Source of the DNA: SZUA-430 sp964638635
GTDB lineage: Bacteria; Pseudomonadota; Alphaproteobacteria; Micropepsales; Micropepsaceae
DNA length: 19,639 nt
Direction: 5' to 3'
Assembly: GCA_964638635.1 (NCBI GenBank)
Contig: CAZXAQ010000076.1
Span: 1-19,639, forward strand
The notes under the pieces are model-generated. The model did no database searches and was not told where the DNA came from. It was given only the letters and a program-made list of their open reading frames with translations. Shown here piece after piece: positions 1 through 6,990 of the stretch (position 1 is its first letter; each line of letters opens with the position of its first letter). The translations under genes were made by a program, and so were the position numbers.

Positions 1-1073
1 AGACGGGCGCCGGTCATGCCGAAGGGGTGGCCGATCGAGATCGAGCCGCCGTTGACGTTTAGCTTTTCGTGCGGGATGTCGAGGCGATCCATGCAGTAGA
101 TCACCTGGCTCGCGAACGCTTCGTTCAGCTCCCACAAGTCGATGTCGTTGACCTTCAGGCCGTGGCGCTGCAGCAGGCGCGGCACGGCAAAGACAGGGCC
201 GATGCCCATTTCGTCCGGCTCGCAGCCGGCGACAGCGAAGCCTTTGAAGATGCCGAGCGGCTTCAGATTTCGCTTTGCGGCTTCCTTCGATTCCATCAGC
301 ACTGCGGCCGAGGCGCCGTCGGAGAGTTGGCTGGCGTTGCCGGCGGTGACGAACTTGTCGCCGCCCTTCACGGGCTTCAGCGAGGCCAAGGCCTCATACG
401 TCGTGTCGGGGCGATTGCATTCGTCTTTCGTGACCGTGTAGGCGACGTTCTTCGTTTCGCCGGTTTCCTTGTTGACGGTTGTCATCACCGTTTCCATCGG
501 CACGATTTCGTCGGCGAACTTGTTCGCCTGCTGCGCCGCGGCCGTGCGCTTTTGGCTTTCATAGGAGAAGCGGTCTTGGCGTTCGCGGCTGATGTTATAG
601 CGCGCGGCGACGATGTCGGCAGTGTCGATCATCGGCATCCAGAGCGCCGGATACGTCTGCATCAACTTCTCTTCGGTGATGCGGTTGACGTTGAGTGTGC
701 CTTGCACCAGCGAGATGGACTCGACGCCCGCGCCGATTGCGATCGGAACGCCTTCGTTGAGGATGCGACCCGCGGCAACTGCGATCGACTGCAAGCCGGA
801 CGAGCAGAAGCGGTTGATCGTCGTGCCCGACGTCGTCACCGGACAACCGGCCCAGATCGCGGCGAGGCGGCCAACGTTTTGGCCCGTCGCACCTTCCGGC
901 AGGCCGCAGCCCATGATCACGTCTTCGACGTCGCCGGGCGCGATCTTGGCGCGCTCGATCGCGTGCTTCACCGCATGACCGGCCATGGCCGCGCCGTGCG
1001 TGTTGTTGAAGCCGCCGCGATATGATTTCGCCAAACCCGTCCGTGCGGTCGATACGACCACCGCTTCGCGCAT
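1..1073 (-). CDS. Acetyl-CoA C-acyltransferase (thiolase), 3' end cut by window edge
   Basis: Thiolase-family enzyme, which cleaves 3-ketoacyl-CoA with CoA or condenses two acetyl-CoA in the cytoplasm. The 357 visible residues run from the ATG at 1073 to the window edge. Near-universal thiolase motifs are visible: the nucleophilic cysteine at residue 90 in NRFCSSG, the NEAF motif at 317-320, and NGG...GHP with the catalytic His at 349. The C-terminal block with the second catalytic Cys (CxGGG) lies outside the window. The start has a clear Shine-Dalgarno sequence, GGGAGG, about 10 nt upstream. The gene is divergent from the dehalogenase. Degradative (FadA-like) and biosynthetic (PhaA-like) thiolases cannot be separated from this fragment. 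The crotonase and thioesterases further along favour a role in acyl-CoA degradation, which is inference. Confidence 0.95.
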   Translation of the reverse strand, partial: MREAVVVSTARTGLAKSYRGGFNNTHGAAMAGHAVKHAIERAKIAPGDVEDVIMGCGLPEGATGQNVGRLAAIWAGCPVTTSGTTINRFCSSGLQSIAVAAGRILNEGVPIAIGAGVESISLVQGTLNVNRITEEKLMQTYPALWMPMIDTADIVAARYNISRERQDRFSYESQKRTAAAQQANKFADEIVPMETVMTTVNKETGETKNVAYTVTKDECNRPDTTYEALASLKPVKGGDKFVTAGNASQLSDGASAAVLMESKEAAKRNLKPLGIFKGFAVAGCEPDEMGIGPVFAVPRLLQRHGLKVNDIDLWELNEAFASQVIYCMDRLDIPHEKLNVNGGSISIGHPFGMTGAR

Positions 1074-1209
1074 GAAAAGAGCCTCCCAGATGCCCGATGA
1101 AAAGTAGCGTTCGGTCGCACGTTAGCCCCATCGCGGCGCGCTTGGCGAGAGGGATTGTGCAGGTGGTGTGACCCGCGCCAGACTGCGCCCCGTCTATGGG
1201 AGAACCGGG

Positions 1210-2106
1210 ATGGCACGCATTGAAGCCCTGCGAACACCGGACGAACGCTTTGCGGGACTGCCCGGCTATGCGTTCAAGCCGCACTACATCGACGATCTAG
1301 CGGGTTTCGAGGGCGTGAGGCTCCATTACTTGGATGAGGGCAAGCCCAGTGGGCAGGTGTTTCTGTGCCTGCACGGGGAGCCAACCTGGGCTTACCTCTA
1401 TCGCAAGATGATCCCGGTGTTCGTGGGCGCGGGGCACCGCGTCGTGGCGCCCGACTTCTTCGGGTTCGGGCGGTCGGATAAGCCGGTCGAGGATAGCGTT
1501 TACACGTTCGGGTTTCACCGAACGACGCTGCTCCGGTTCATCGAGCGGCTTGACCTCACCAACATCACGCTCGTCGTGCAGGATTGGGGCGGGCTGTTGG
1601 GACTCACATTGCCGATGGAGATGCCGCAGCGGTTCTCGCGCCTGCTCGTGATGAACACGACGCTTGCCGTGGGCGAGACGCCCGGCGACGGCTTCGACGG
1701 CTGGAAGGCCTACGCGAAGGCCAATCTGGACATGGACGTCGCGGCACTGATGAAGCGCAGCACGCCTGTGCTCAGTGACGCGGAAGCTGCGGCCTATGGC
1801 GCGCCGTTTCCCGACGTGCGCTACAAGGGCGGCGTGCGGCGGTTCCCGGAACTCGTCATGGTGTCACCGGACATGGAGGGGGCCGACCTCTCGCGGCGCG
1901 CTGCGGCGTGGTGGTCGCAGGACTGGCGCGGGCAGACGTTCATGGCCGTCGGCATGAAAGACCCGGTGCTCGGGCCGCCCGTGATGGCCGCGCTCAGGCA
2001 GACGATCCGCGGTTGCCCTGCCCCGCTCGAAATCCCCGAAGGCGGGCATTTCGTGCAGGAATGGGGTGACGAAATCGCCCGGGCGGCATTGAAGGCATTC
2101 GGCTAA
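1210..2106 (+). CDS. Haloalkane dehalogenase, subfamily I (DhlA/DhmA type)
   Basis: Alpha/beta-hydrolase that would cleave carbon-halogen bonds hydrolytically to give an alcohol, halide and a proton, in the cytoplasm. The 298-aa length matches the family (about 290-310). Visible elements: oxyanion-hole motif HGEPTW (55-60), nucleophile Asp125 in VVQDWGG, the adjacent Trp126, Trp165 in GFDGWK aligning with the second halide-binding Trp of DhlA (W175), acid Asp251 in GMKDPVLG, and base His280 in GGHFVQEW. The N-terminus (LRTPDERF...LPGY) is also typical. The ATG at 1210 is preferred over an in-frame GTG at 1168 because GGGAGA lies 6 nt upstream and family homology begins there. The gene stands alone between a divergent thiolase and the ECF operon. 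Substrate is unknown. Related epoxide hydrolases lack this Trp pair, so dehalogenase is the better call. Confidence 0.9.
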   Translation: MARIEALRTPDERFAGLPGYAFKPHYIDDLAGFEGVRLHYLDEGKPSGQVFLCLHGEPTWAYLYRKMIPVFVGAGHRVVAPDFFGFGRSDKPVEDSVYTFGFHRTTLLRFIERLDLTNITLVVQDWGGLLGLTLPMEMPQRFSRLLVMNTTLAVGETPGDGFDGWKAYAKANLDMDVAALMKRSTPVLSDAEAAAYGAPFPDVRYKGGVRRFPELVMVSPDMEGADLSRRAAAWWSQDWRGQTFMAVGMKDPVLGPPVMAALRQTIRGCPAPLEIPEGGHFVQEWGDEIARAALKAFG

Positions 2107-2127
2107 CGCGGGATTTTTCTTGGCCGC

Positions 2128-2155
2128 TGTAAGAAACCCCTCAGACCGCCGTCTA
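2128..2155 (+). promoter_or_regulatory. Putative ECF-type promoter of the sigma operon
   Basis: A TGTAAG element (2128-2133) is separated by 16 nt from CGTCTA (2150-2155). This resembles the TGTAAC/GGAAC plus CGTC layout recognised by ECF sigma factors, suggesting autoregulation by the sigma gene that follows. The -10 element ends 8 nt before the ATG at 2164 and there is no Shine-Dalgarno sequence, so the transcript would be leaderless or nearly so. Confidence 0.5.
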
Positions 2156-2163
2156 CCTTGCAT

Positions 2164-2679
2164 ATGACCGGGGATCAGGACGCTCGATATGCGGAGGCGG
2201 CGGCGCAATGGGGCGCGGCGTTGCAGCGGATCGCGCGGGCGCACGAGGCCGATCCGGAACGCCGCCGCGATCTGTTGCAAGAGATGCATGTAACGCTTTG
2301 GAAGAGCATGAATTCGTTCGACGGGCGCTGTTCGATGCGCACGTGGGTGTACCGCGTGACCAGCAACGTCGCCGCGACCCACGTGGGGCGCGAACGGCGG
2401 GAGCGTTCGGCCCTGGTGACGCTTGACGCGATCGAGAACGTTCCGAGCGCGAGCGACGGCGCCGAGCAGGTTGAGACCGAGGCGGCGCTGACGCGCCTCT
2501 ACGGGCTCATCCACCGGCTGAAGTCGCCGGACCGGCAGGTCATGACGCTTTATCTCGAGGGCTTGAGCGCGGAGGCGATCGGCGAGGTTACCGCGCTTTC
2601 GCCCGGCGCCATTGCCACGCGCATCTCGCGCCTGAAGTCGCTGCTCGCGCGCATGTTTCATGAGGTCGCCGATGACTGA
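2164..2679 (+). CDS. ECF-family RNA polymerase sigma factor
   Basis: Alternative sigma factor of 171 aa with the two-domain ECF layout. Region 2 lies around residues 15-75 (DLLQEMHVTLWKSMNSFDG and MRTWVYRVTSNVA, the -10 recognition and core-binding helices). Region 4 lies around 105-165 (VMTLYLEGLSAEAIGEVT, then a helix-turn-helix in SPGAIATRISRLKSLL). The ATG at 2164 is preferred over the TTG two codons earlier. No ribosome-binding site is visible, which fits a leaderless message from the promoter-like element just upstream. The stop overlaps the next gene by 8 nt, so the two are translationally coupled and the downstream membrane protein is the likely partner. The inducing signal is unknown. 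No classical zinc-binding (ChrR/ZAS) anti-sigma is present. Confidence 0.9.
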   Translation: MTGDQDARYAEAAAQWGAALQRIARAHEADPERRRDLLQEMHVTLWKSMNSFDGRCSMRTWVYRVTSNVAATHVGRERRERSALVTLDAIENVPSASDGAEQVETEAALTRLYGLIHRLKSPDRQVMTLYLEGLSAEAIGEVTALSPGAIATRISRLKSLLARMFHEVADD

Positions 2680-3259
2680 GCGCGACCCCATCCGAGATCT
2701 TTGGACCAATCAACCGAGCGAGAGCTTTACAATGAGCGTGGAAGAAATTCGCAGCCGTGCGACGAAGCTGCAGTCGGTCGTGCAGCGGCGCAACTTCCGG
2801 GAGTTCGCGGTCGGCGCTATGTTGATCGTGCTGTTCAGCTGGTCCACGTATGCGGCCGGGACGCTGCTCGGAAAGCTCGGCTCGGCCATGATTGCCGCCG
2901 GCGTCGCGTTCGTCTTGTGGCGGCTTTATGTCGTGGCGCGCGCCGTGACGAAAGACGAGATGGCGATCACCGGTAGCTGGGCGTCGTTTTACCGGCAGGA
3001 GCTCGTCCGCCAGCGTGACGCACTGCAGAGCATTTGGTGGTGGTATCTGGGGCCGCTGATCCCCGGCATGGCCGTGCACTGGCTTGCTGCTGTTTTGAAA
3101 GCGATCGAGAGCGAGGCGTCGTTTTGGGCGTGGACCACGACCGTGCTCGGCATCGCGTTCAGCGTGGTCGTGTTCGCGCTGGTCGGATTCGCCAACAAGC
3201 GCGCGGCCCAGGGACTGCAAGCCGAGATCGAAGCCCTTGATGCGGCGTGCAAGCCGTGA
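2672..3259 (+). CDS. Four-helix membrane protein of unknown family, possible sigma-factor regulator
   Basis: A 195-aa protein with four predicted membrane helices, at about residues 46-64, 68-88, 123-142 and 152-173. About 45 polar N-terminal residues precede the first helix (MTERDPIRDLW...) and a short charged helix ends the protein (LQAEIEALDA). The ATG at 2672 overlaps the sigma stop by 8 nt. An in-frame ATG at 2660 would lie deeper inside the sigma gene. Position and topology suggest that the soluble N-terminus could hold the sigma factor at the membrane, but no recognised anti-sigma domain is visible. That role is inference from gene order only. The serine hydrolase gene follows after 26 nt. 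Confidence 0.85.
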   Translation: MTERDPIRDLWTNQPSESFTMSVEEIRSRATKLQSVVQRRNFREFAVGAMLIVLFSWSTYAAGTLLGKLGSAMIAAGVAFVLWRLYVVARAVTKDEMAITGSWASFYRQELVRQRDALQSIWWWYLGPLIPGMAVHWLAAVLKAIESEASFWAWTTTVLGIAFSVVVFALVGFANKRAAQGLQAEIEALDAACKP

Positions 3260-3285
3260 AGACTTATTCTGAGGGAGGTGAGACC

Positions 3286-4695
3286 ATGAGGATATCACGC
3301 AGACCATTGCTGGCCGCAGGAGCGGCGCTCACGCTCGGCGCATTGACCGGATTCGTTCGCGCGGCGACGCCGTTCGACGGCGAGTGGTTTGGCGCGCTCG
3401 ATCTTGGCGCCCAGAAGCTGCGGCTGCGGCTCGTCGTCGAGGCGGGTCCGAAGGCGACGCTCTATAGCATCGATCAAGGCAACGCCCCGATTCCGGCGGG
3501 CGAGACGCGGATTGAAGGAGAAAGGATCTTCGTCACTTGGCCGGTGATCGGCGCACGCTACGAGGGGCAACTCAAGGGCGCGGAGATTGCGGGCCAGTTC
3601 ACGCAAGGCGGCGTGCTGCCGTTGACGTTCTCACGTTCGAAGGACGCGATGCAGTCCGATGCGCGGGTTGAGCCGCTGACGCTTGCCGTGCTTGCGAAGT
3701 TGCGTGCCGGTGTCGGCGCGCCCGCTCTTGCCGCGGCCGCCTTGAAGATCGGCGGACGGCGTGTTGCGTTCGCGGACGGCGTCCGGGCGAAGGGCTTTGC
3801 CCCCACAGTCACCACCGCGGACAAGTGGCACATCGGGTCGAACACGAAGTCGATGACGGCGACGCTCGTTGCGCGCGCGGTGGAAGCGGGGCGCGTCGGC
3901 TGGAACGACACGGTGGGGCAGACACTTGGCGGCGCGGTGCCGGACATGCGGCCCGAATATCGCGACGTGACCTACCGGCATTTGCTTAGCCATCGTTCGG
4001 GCCTTCCCGCCAGCATCGGCATGGCCGAGTTGATCAAGTTTCCCCGCGAGAGCGCGGATGCGCGGGCCGATCGATCAGCTTACGCGCGGCTTGCGCTCGC
4101 ACAAACTCCTGCGGGCAAGAAGGAGACGCATTTCGAGTACTCGAACTCCGGATACGTCGTTGCGGGCGCGATGCTGGAAGCCCGGCTCGGCGCGCCGTGG
4201 GAGGCGCTCATTGGACAGCATGTGTTTTCGCCACTGAAGTTGGCTAGCGCGGGCTTTGGCGCACCGGGAACGCCTAGCGCGCTCGATCAGCCGGTCGGGC
4301 ATGCGCCGAACGCGGCCGGTGGGCTCGATTCTTATGCACCCGGCGCGCCGATCACCGACAATCCGGCGGTGGTCGGTCCTGCGGGGCGGGCGCATATGAG
4401 CTTCGACGATGTGCTCTCGTATTTGACGGCGCATTGTACGCAGTCGCCGTTTCTGTCGAAGGCGAGTTGGCAGATGTTGCACACGCCGCCGTTCGGCGGG
4501 GACTACGCGCTGGGCTTGGTCCGCCGCAAGACCGGGTTGTGGCACAACGGGTCCAATACGCTGTGGTACTGCGAGATGCAGTTCGATCCGGCGCGCGGCA
4601 TCGTCGCGGTTGCCGCTGCCAACGACGGGCGCCTCGGCGCGGTGTCACCTGCGGTCGGCAAGGCGCTGAACGGTGCGGCGGAGGCGGTGGCGTAG
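3286..4695 (+). CDS. Tat-exported serine hydrolase, beta-lactamase/PBP-like (class C fold)
   Basis: A 469-aa protein. The N-terminus MRISRRPLLAAGAALTLGAL is a twin-arginine-type signal ending near residue 27, so the mature enzyme should be periplasmic. Residues 28-120 form a beta-rich domain of unclear role. Residues 130-465 are the beta-lactamase-family (class C/esterase/D-peptidase) domain, with the SxxK active site S185-N-T-K188, YSN at 285-287, and HNG (420-422) in place of the KTG triad. HxG is common in esterase and peptidase members and uncommon in true AmpC enzymes, so a peptidase or esterase is likelier than an antibiotic-degrading lactamase. The ATG at 3286 has GGAGGTG 7 nt upstream. 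It is the third gene of the ECF operon and may be an effector of a cell-envelope response (inference). Confidence 0.88.
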   Translation: MRISRRPLLAAGAALTLGALTGFVRAATPFDGEWFGALDLGAQKLRLRLVVEAGPKATLYSIDQGNAPIPAGETRIEGERIFVTWPVIGARYEGQLKGAEIAGQFTQGGVLPLTFSRSKDAMQSDARVEPLTLAVLAKLRAGVGAPALAAAALKIGGRRVAFADGVRAKGFAPTVTTADKWHIGSNTKSMTATLVARAVEAGRVGWNDTVGQTLGGAVPDMRPEYRDVTYRHLLSHRSGLPASIGMAELIKFPRESADARADRSAYARLALAQTPAGKKETHFEYSNSGYVVAGAMLEARLGAPWEALIGQHVFSPLKLASAGFGAPGTPSALDQPVGHAPNAAGGLDSYAPGAPITDNPAVVGPAGRAHMSFDDVLSYLTAHCTQSPFLSKASWQMLHTPPFGGDYALGLVRRKTGLWHNGSNTLWYCEMQFDPARGIVAVAAANDGRLGAVSPAVGKALNGAAEAVA

Positions 4696-4705
4696 GGGCA
4701 GTGCG

Positions 4706-5170
4706 TCAGTTCGTCCCGATGATGCCGCCCGAAGAGCCGAAGTCGCGTTTGGCGGCGACGACGGTCACGGTGTAGCCTGCGATGACGTCGACGAGTTGCA
4801 TCATCAAGAGGATGAAGAACGTCGAGTTCATGAGGCCTTTGACGATCAGGAACTCGATCAGCATCACCACGAACGCCAACGCTGCGATTGCGTGATTGAT
4901 GAGCGAAATGGCGTCCGTTCGCGTGGATTTGATGATCTCCACGAACAGGAAAATGAGACCGATCACGACGATGACATCGCCGGGCGATAGAGCCCACGAG
5001 TCGCCGGAAAGCCCGTGGATCGTGAAGATGGTGGATGCAAGCCAGGCTTCGAGGTTATCGCCGCTGAGGCCGGTCAGCACCAAGACATTCAAGAACAAGA
5101 TCGGCAACGCCAAGAGCGGGAAGACGTCGAGCAGGGCGTAGAAAGGCGACGGGCCGGCTTTGGCGGGCAT
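4706..5170 (-). CDS. Small four-helix membrane protein, function unknown
   Basis: A 154-aa hydrophobic protein with helices at about residues 14-34, 65-80, 92-110 and 114-138, and a short Gly-rich C-terminus (GSSGGIIGTN). The ATG at 5170 has an ideal Shine-Dalgarno sequence (AGGAGG, about 7 nt upstream), which rules out the longer upstream reading frame. Acidic and basic residues in FVEIIKSTRTD between helices 2 and 3 suggest a cytoplasmic loop. It is the last gene of the minus-strand run, 79 nt after the aldo/keto-reductase-like gene, with a strong hairpin in the gap, so it may be translated or transcribed partly on its own. Its stop lies 10 nt from the convergent serine hydrolase. I do not recognise a family. 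Confidence 0.8.
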   Translation of the reverse strand: MPAKAGPSPFYALLDVFPLLALPILFLNVLVLTGLSGDNLEAWLASTIFTIHGLSGDSWALSPGDVIVVIGLIFLFVEIIKSTRTDAISLINHAIAALAFVVMLIEFLIVKGLMNSTFFILLMMQLVDVIAGYTVTVVAAKRDFGSSGGIIGTN

Positions 5171-5215
5171 GAGCGATCCTCCTGGCGAAGCAGCCCGACG
5201 ATGTGAGCACACGCG

Positions 5216-5237
5216 CGGCCGCTCTGTCGAGCGGCCG
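5216..5237. terminator. Hairpin between aldo/keto-reductase-like gene and membrane protein gene
   Basis: A perfect 9-bp stem (CGGCCGCTC / GAGCGGCCG) around a TGTC loop lies 12 nt past the stop of the aldo/keto-reductase-like gene. No U-run follows on either strand, so it may be a pause, an mRNA-processing or stability element, or a weak terminator. Confidence 0.45.
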
Positions 5238-5249
5238 GACGTTGTGATT

Positions 5250-6086
5250 TCAAGCGATGCGGTAGATGCGCGGCACGTCGGCCAGTGTCTTGTCGACTGC
5301 GGCAAGTTCGTCCCGGCTCAGCACCGGAAGGTCGAAGAGCGCGCGTGTTTGCGCGAGTTCGGCTTGGCTGTCGATGTCGACGATGGCGCCGTCGATCCAC
5401 TCCGACGCGCGCATATAGGCGAGGCAGAGGTCGATCGCGCTTTCGCGGCCGAGGTCGCGCGCGAGGTTGGCGACGCGCGCGGCATCCATACGGCTCGGCG
5501 TTCCGGCGGCGCGCGCGTGGACCGTTATCCATGGACGTTCTGCGAGCGCGTCGGCAACGGCGGGTGCGCGCCAACGACGGTCGAACGGCGTGAAGGCGAT
5601 TTGAATGTGGCGGATATCGGGATCGCTCAAAGCTAGGAGCGCCTCGTTCGGTTCGCGCACGCAAACGCCGAGGTCGAAGATCACGCCATGGTCGCGTAGG
5701 TGCTTGATCGTGTTCCAGACAACGCCCGCGTGCGACTTGAGGTGGCGCATGTCGTCGAGCAGGAGCGCATCGAGACGGTCGGTCCGTAGCCGCGCGCAAG
5801 AGCGGTAGATGCCGTCGATCAGCGCGCGGCGGACGGTGCCGGTGTCGCGGTCGTCGATCGGTGCGATCTTGGTCGCGATGCGGACGCCTTTCATGCCGGG
5901 CAGGGCGGCTGCGATCTGCGGCTCGCTGCAGACTTCGGCGGAGACGGAGTCGACCCAGCCTGTGCCGACGGAAAGCGCGGCGCGGATGATCTTGGTCGCC
6001 TCTTCGGGCGCGAGGTGTCCTAGGGCTGCGGTGCCCAGAACGAGTTCAGCGGGTAAGCGTGCGGTGTTCATAGCGGGGATGAGCAT
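5250..6086 (-). CDS. Aldo/keto reductase-fold protein with degenerate catalytic tetrad
   Basis: A 278-aa protein with the TIM-barrel organisation of the aldo/keto reductase family: LVLGTAALG near the N-terminus, VDSVSAEVCSEPQI aligning with the FDTAxxYGxSE motif, IATKIAP with the strand-3 Lys, DALLLDDMR aligning with the DxxLLHDP motif, and IQIAFTPFDRRW aligning with the later IQxxyNxxDr block. Of the Asp-Tyr-Lys-His tetrad, Asp46 and Lys73 are kept. The Tyr position is Glu51 and the His position is Asp111. Ordinary NADPH-dependent carbonyl reduction is therefore doubtful. The start is uncertain: the ATG at 6086 is used, but an ATG at 6071 is equally possible since neither has a clear ribosome-binding site. 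It lies 34 nt after the second thioesterase, in the same run. Confidence 0.8.
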   Translation of the reverse strand: MLIPAMNTARLPAELVLGTAALGHLAPEEATKIIRAALSVGTGWVDSVSAEVCSEPQIAAALPGMKGVRIATKIAPIDDRDTGTVRRALIDGIYRSCARLRTDRLDALLLDDMRHLKSHAGVVWNTIKHLRDHGVIFDLGVCVREPNEALLALSDPDIRHIQIAFTPFDRRWRAPAVADALAERPWITVHARAAGTPSRMDAARVANLARDLGRESAIDLCLAYMRASEWIDGAIVDIDSQAELAQTRALFDLPVLSRDELAAVDKTLADVPRIYRIA

Positions 6087-6120
6087 CGCAGCAAAGAGTA
6101 TGCGGATGCTTAACCGCGCC

Positions 6121-6567
6121 TCAGACCTTCGGCCAGATTTTCCAGACCGCCGCCGCCGTGAATATCGTCCTATCGCCCGCCTTGAAGTCGGCGCGCATGA
6201 AGACGATCTCGCGGGTCTTGCGGACGACCTCCGGGCGGCAAACGATGAGGTCGCCGACGTTCGCCGGGCTTAAGAAGTTCGATTGCTGGCTGACGGTGAC
6301 GCAGGGCGCGCGGTCGGTCGCGATCCAGAGCGCGTAACCCAGCGCCGCATCGGCGAAGGTCAGCAGCGCGCCGCCGTGGGCGATGCCGGCCGCGTTCGTG
6401 TGGCGATCGTCGACGATGAAGGCGAACTCGTGGGCGCCGTCCACGATGCGGTCGAAATAGGGGCCGAGGAAGGCTTCGAACGGGTCGAACTGGTCGGCGT
6501 AGCGCCAGCCCGGCGGGGCTGCGACCTGGCGGGCGGGCTTTAGGGGCGTGAAGTTGTAGTCGTCCAC
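6121..6567 (-). CDS. Hotdog-fold (PaaI/YbgC-like) acyl-CoA thioesterase, second of a tandem pair
   Basis: A 148-aa single-domain hotdog protein of the PaaI thioesterase group, expected to hydrolyse acyl-CoA esters in the cytoplasm. The signature helix region NAAGIAHGGALLTFADAALG carries the HGG turn and an Asp in the usual catalytic position. The C-terminal strands (QQSNFLSPANVGDLI and the A/V-rich end) also fit. A GTG start at 6567 is chosen because it overlaps the stop of the preceding gene by one base (TAGTG), a typical coupled arrangement. The longer open frame upstream lies inside the neighbour and has no ATG with a ribosome-binding site. It differs clearly from its neighbour in sequence, so the pair is not a recent duplication. 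Confidence 0.85.
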   Translation of the reverse strand: MDDYNFTPLKPARQVAAPPGWRYADQFDPFEAFLGPYFDRIVDGAHEFAFIVDDRHTNAAGIAHGGALLTFADAALGYALWIATDRAPCVTVSQQSNFLSPANVGDLIVCRPEVVRKTREIVFMRADFKAGDRTIFTAAAVWKIWPKV

Positions 6568-6980
6568 TACTCCGTCCCCACGATCTTCCAGATGCCGGTG
6601 GCGGTCAGGATCGGCTTGCCTTCGACGGCGAGTTCGCAACCGATGAAGACGATCGACCGGGTGCGCCGCGTGATCTTGGCTTCACCGCGGATCCGGTCGC
6701 CGAGGCGCGCCGGGCCGATGAGGTCGCAGTTCAGCGAGATCGTCATCGCGGTCTGCCCGTCGAGCGCGTCGCGAACACTGCGGCCCATGACGATGTCGGC
6801 CAAGGCCATCGCCATGCCGCCGTGTAAAGACTGGCCGCCGTTCAGGTGAATGTCGCGGACGTCGAACAAGAACTCGGTCTTGTCCGGCGATTGCCAGATG
6901 GGGCCGACATATTTGTTGAAACCCGTGTCGCCGAACACGGCGGTGTAGCCCGCGGGCGCGGGCTTTGCTGCTGTCGTCAT
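6567..6980 (-). CDS. Hotdog-fold (PaaI-like) acyl-CoA thioesterase, first of a tandem pair
   Basis: A 137-aa hotdog protein of the PaaI/acyl-CoA thioesterase group. The helix motif HLNGGQSLHGGMAMALADIVMG has the conserved HGG and the Asp of the ALAD segment. SLNCDLIGPARLGDRI and ATGIWKIV match the later strands. The usual role is hydrolysis of acyl- or aryl-CoA esters to prevent CoA trapping. The ATG at 6980 lies 10 nt after the crotonase stop, without a strong Shine-Dalgarno sequence, suggesting translational coupling. The end of this gene shares one base with the start of the second thioesterase. Two adjacent hotdog genes could form a heteromeric enzyme or act on different acyl chains, and the sequence does not decide which. 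Confidence 0.87.
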   Translation of the reverse strand: MTTAAKPAPAGYTAVFGDTGFNKYVGPIWQSPDKTEFLFDVRDIHLNGGQSLHGGMAMALADIVMGRSVRDALDGQTAMTISLNCDLIGPARLGDRIRGEAKITRRTRSIVFIGCELAVEGKPILTATGIWKIVGTE

Positions 6981-6990
6981 CGCGCTTGGC

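Noticed and set aside
69..1025. Long plus-strand open frame of 318 codons
   Set aside because: It lies antisense to the thiolase, whose motifs are unmistakable. The plus-strand translation is Arg/Asp/Ala-rich with no domain, typical of shadow frames in GC-rich DNA.
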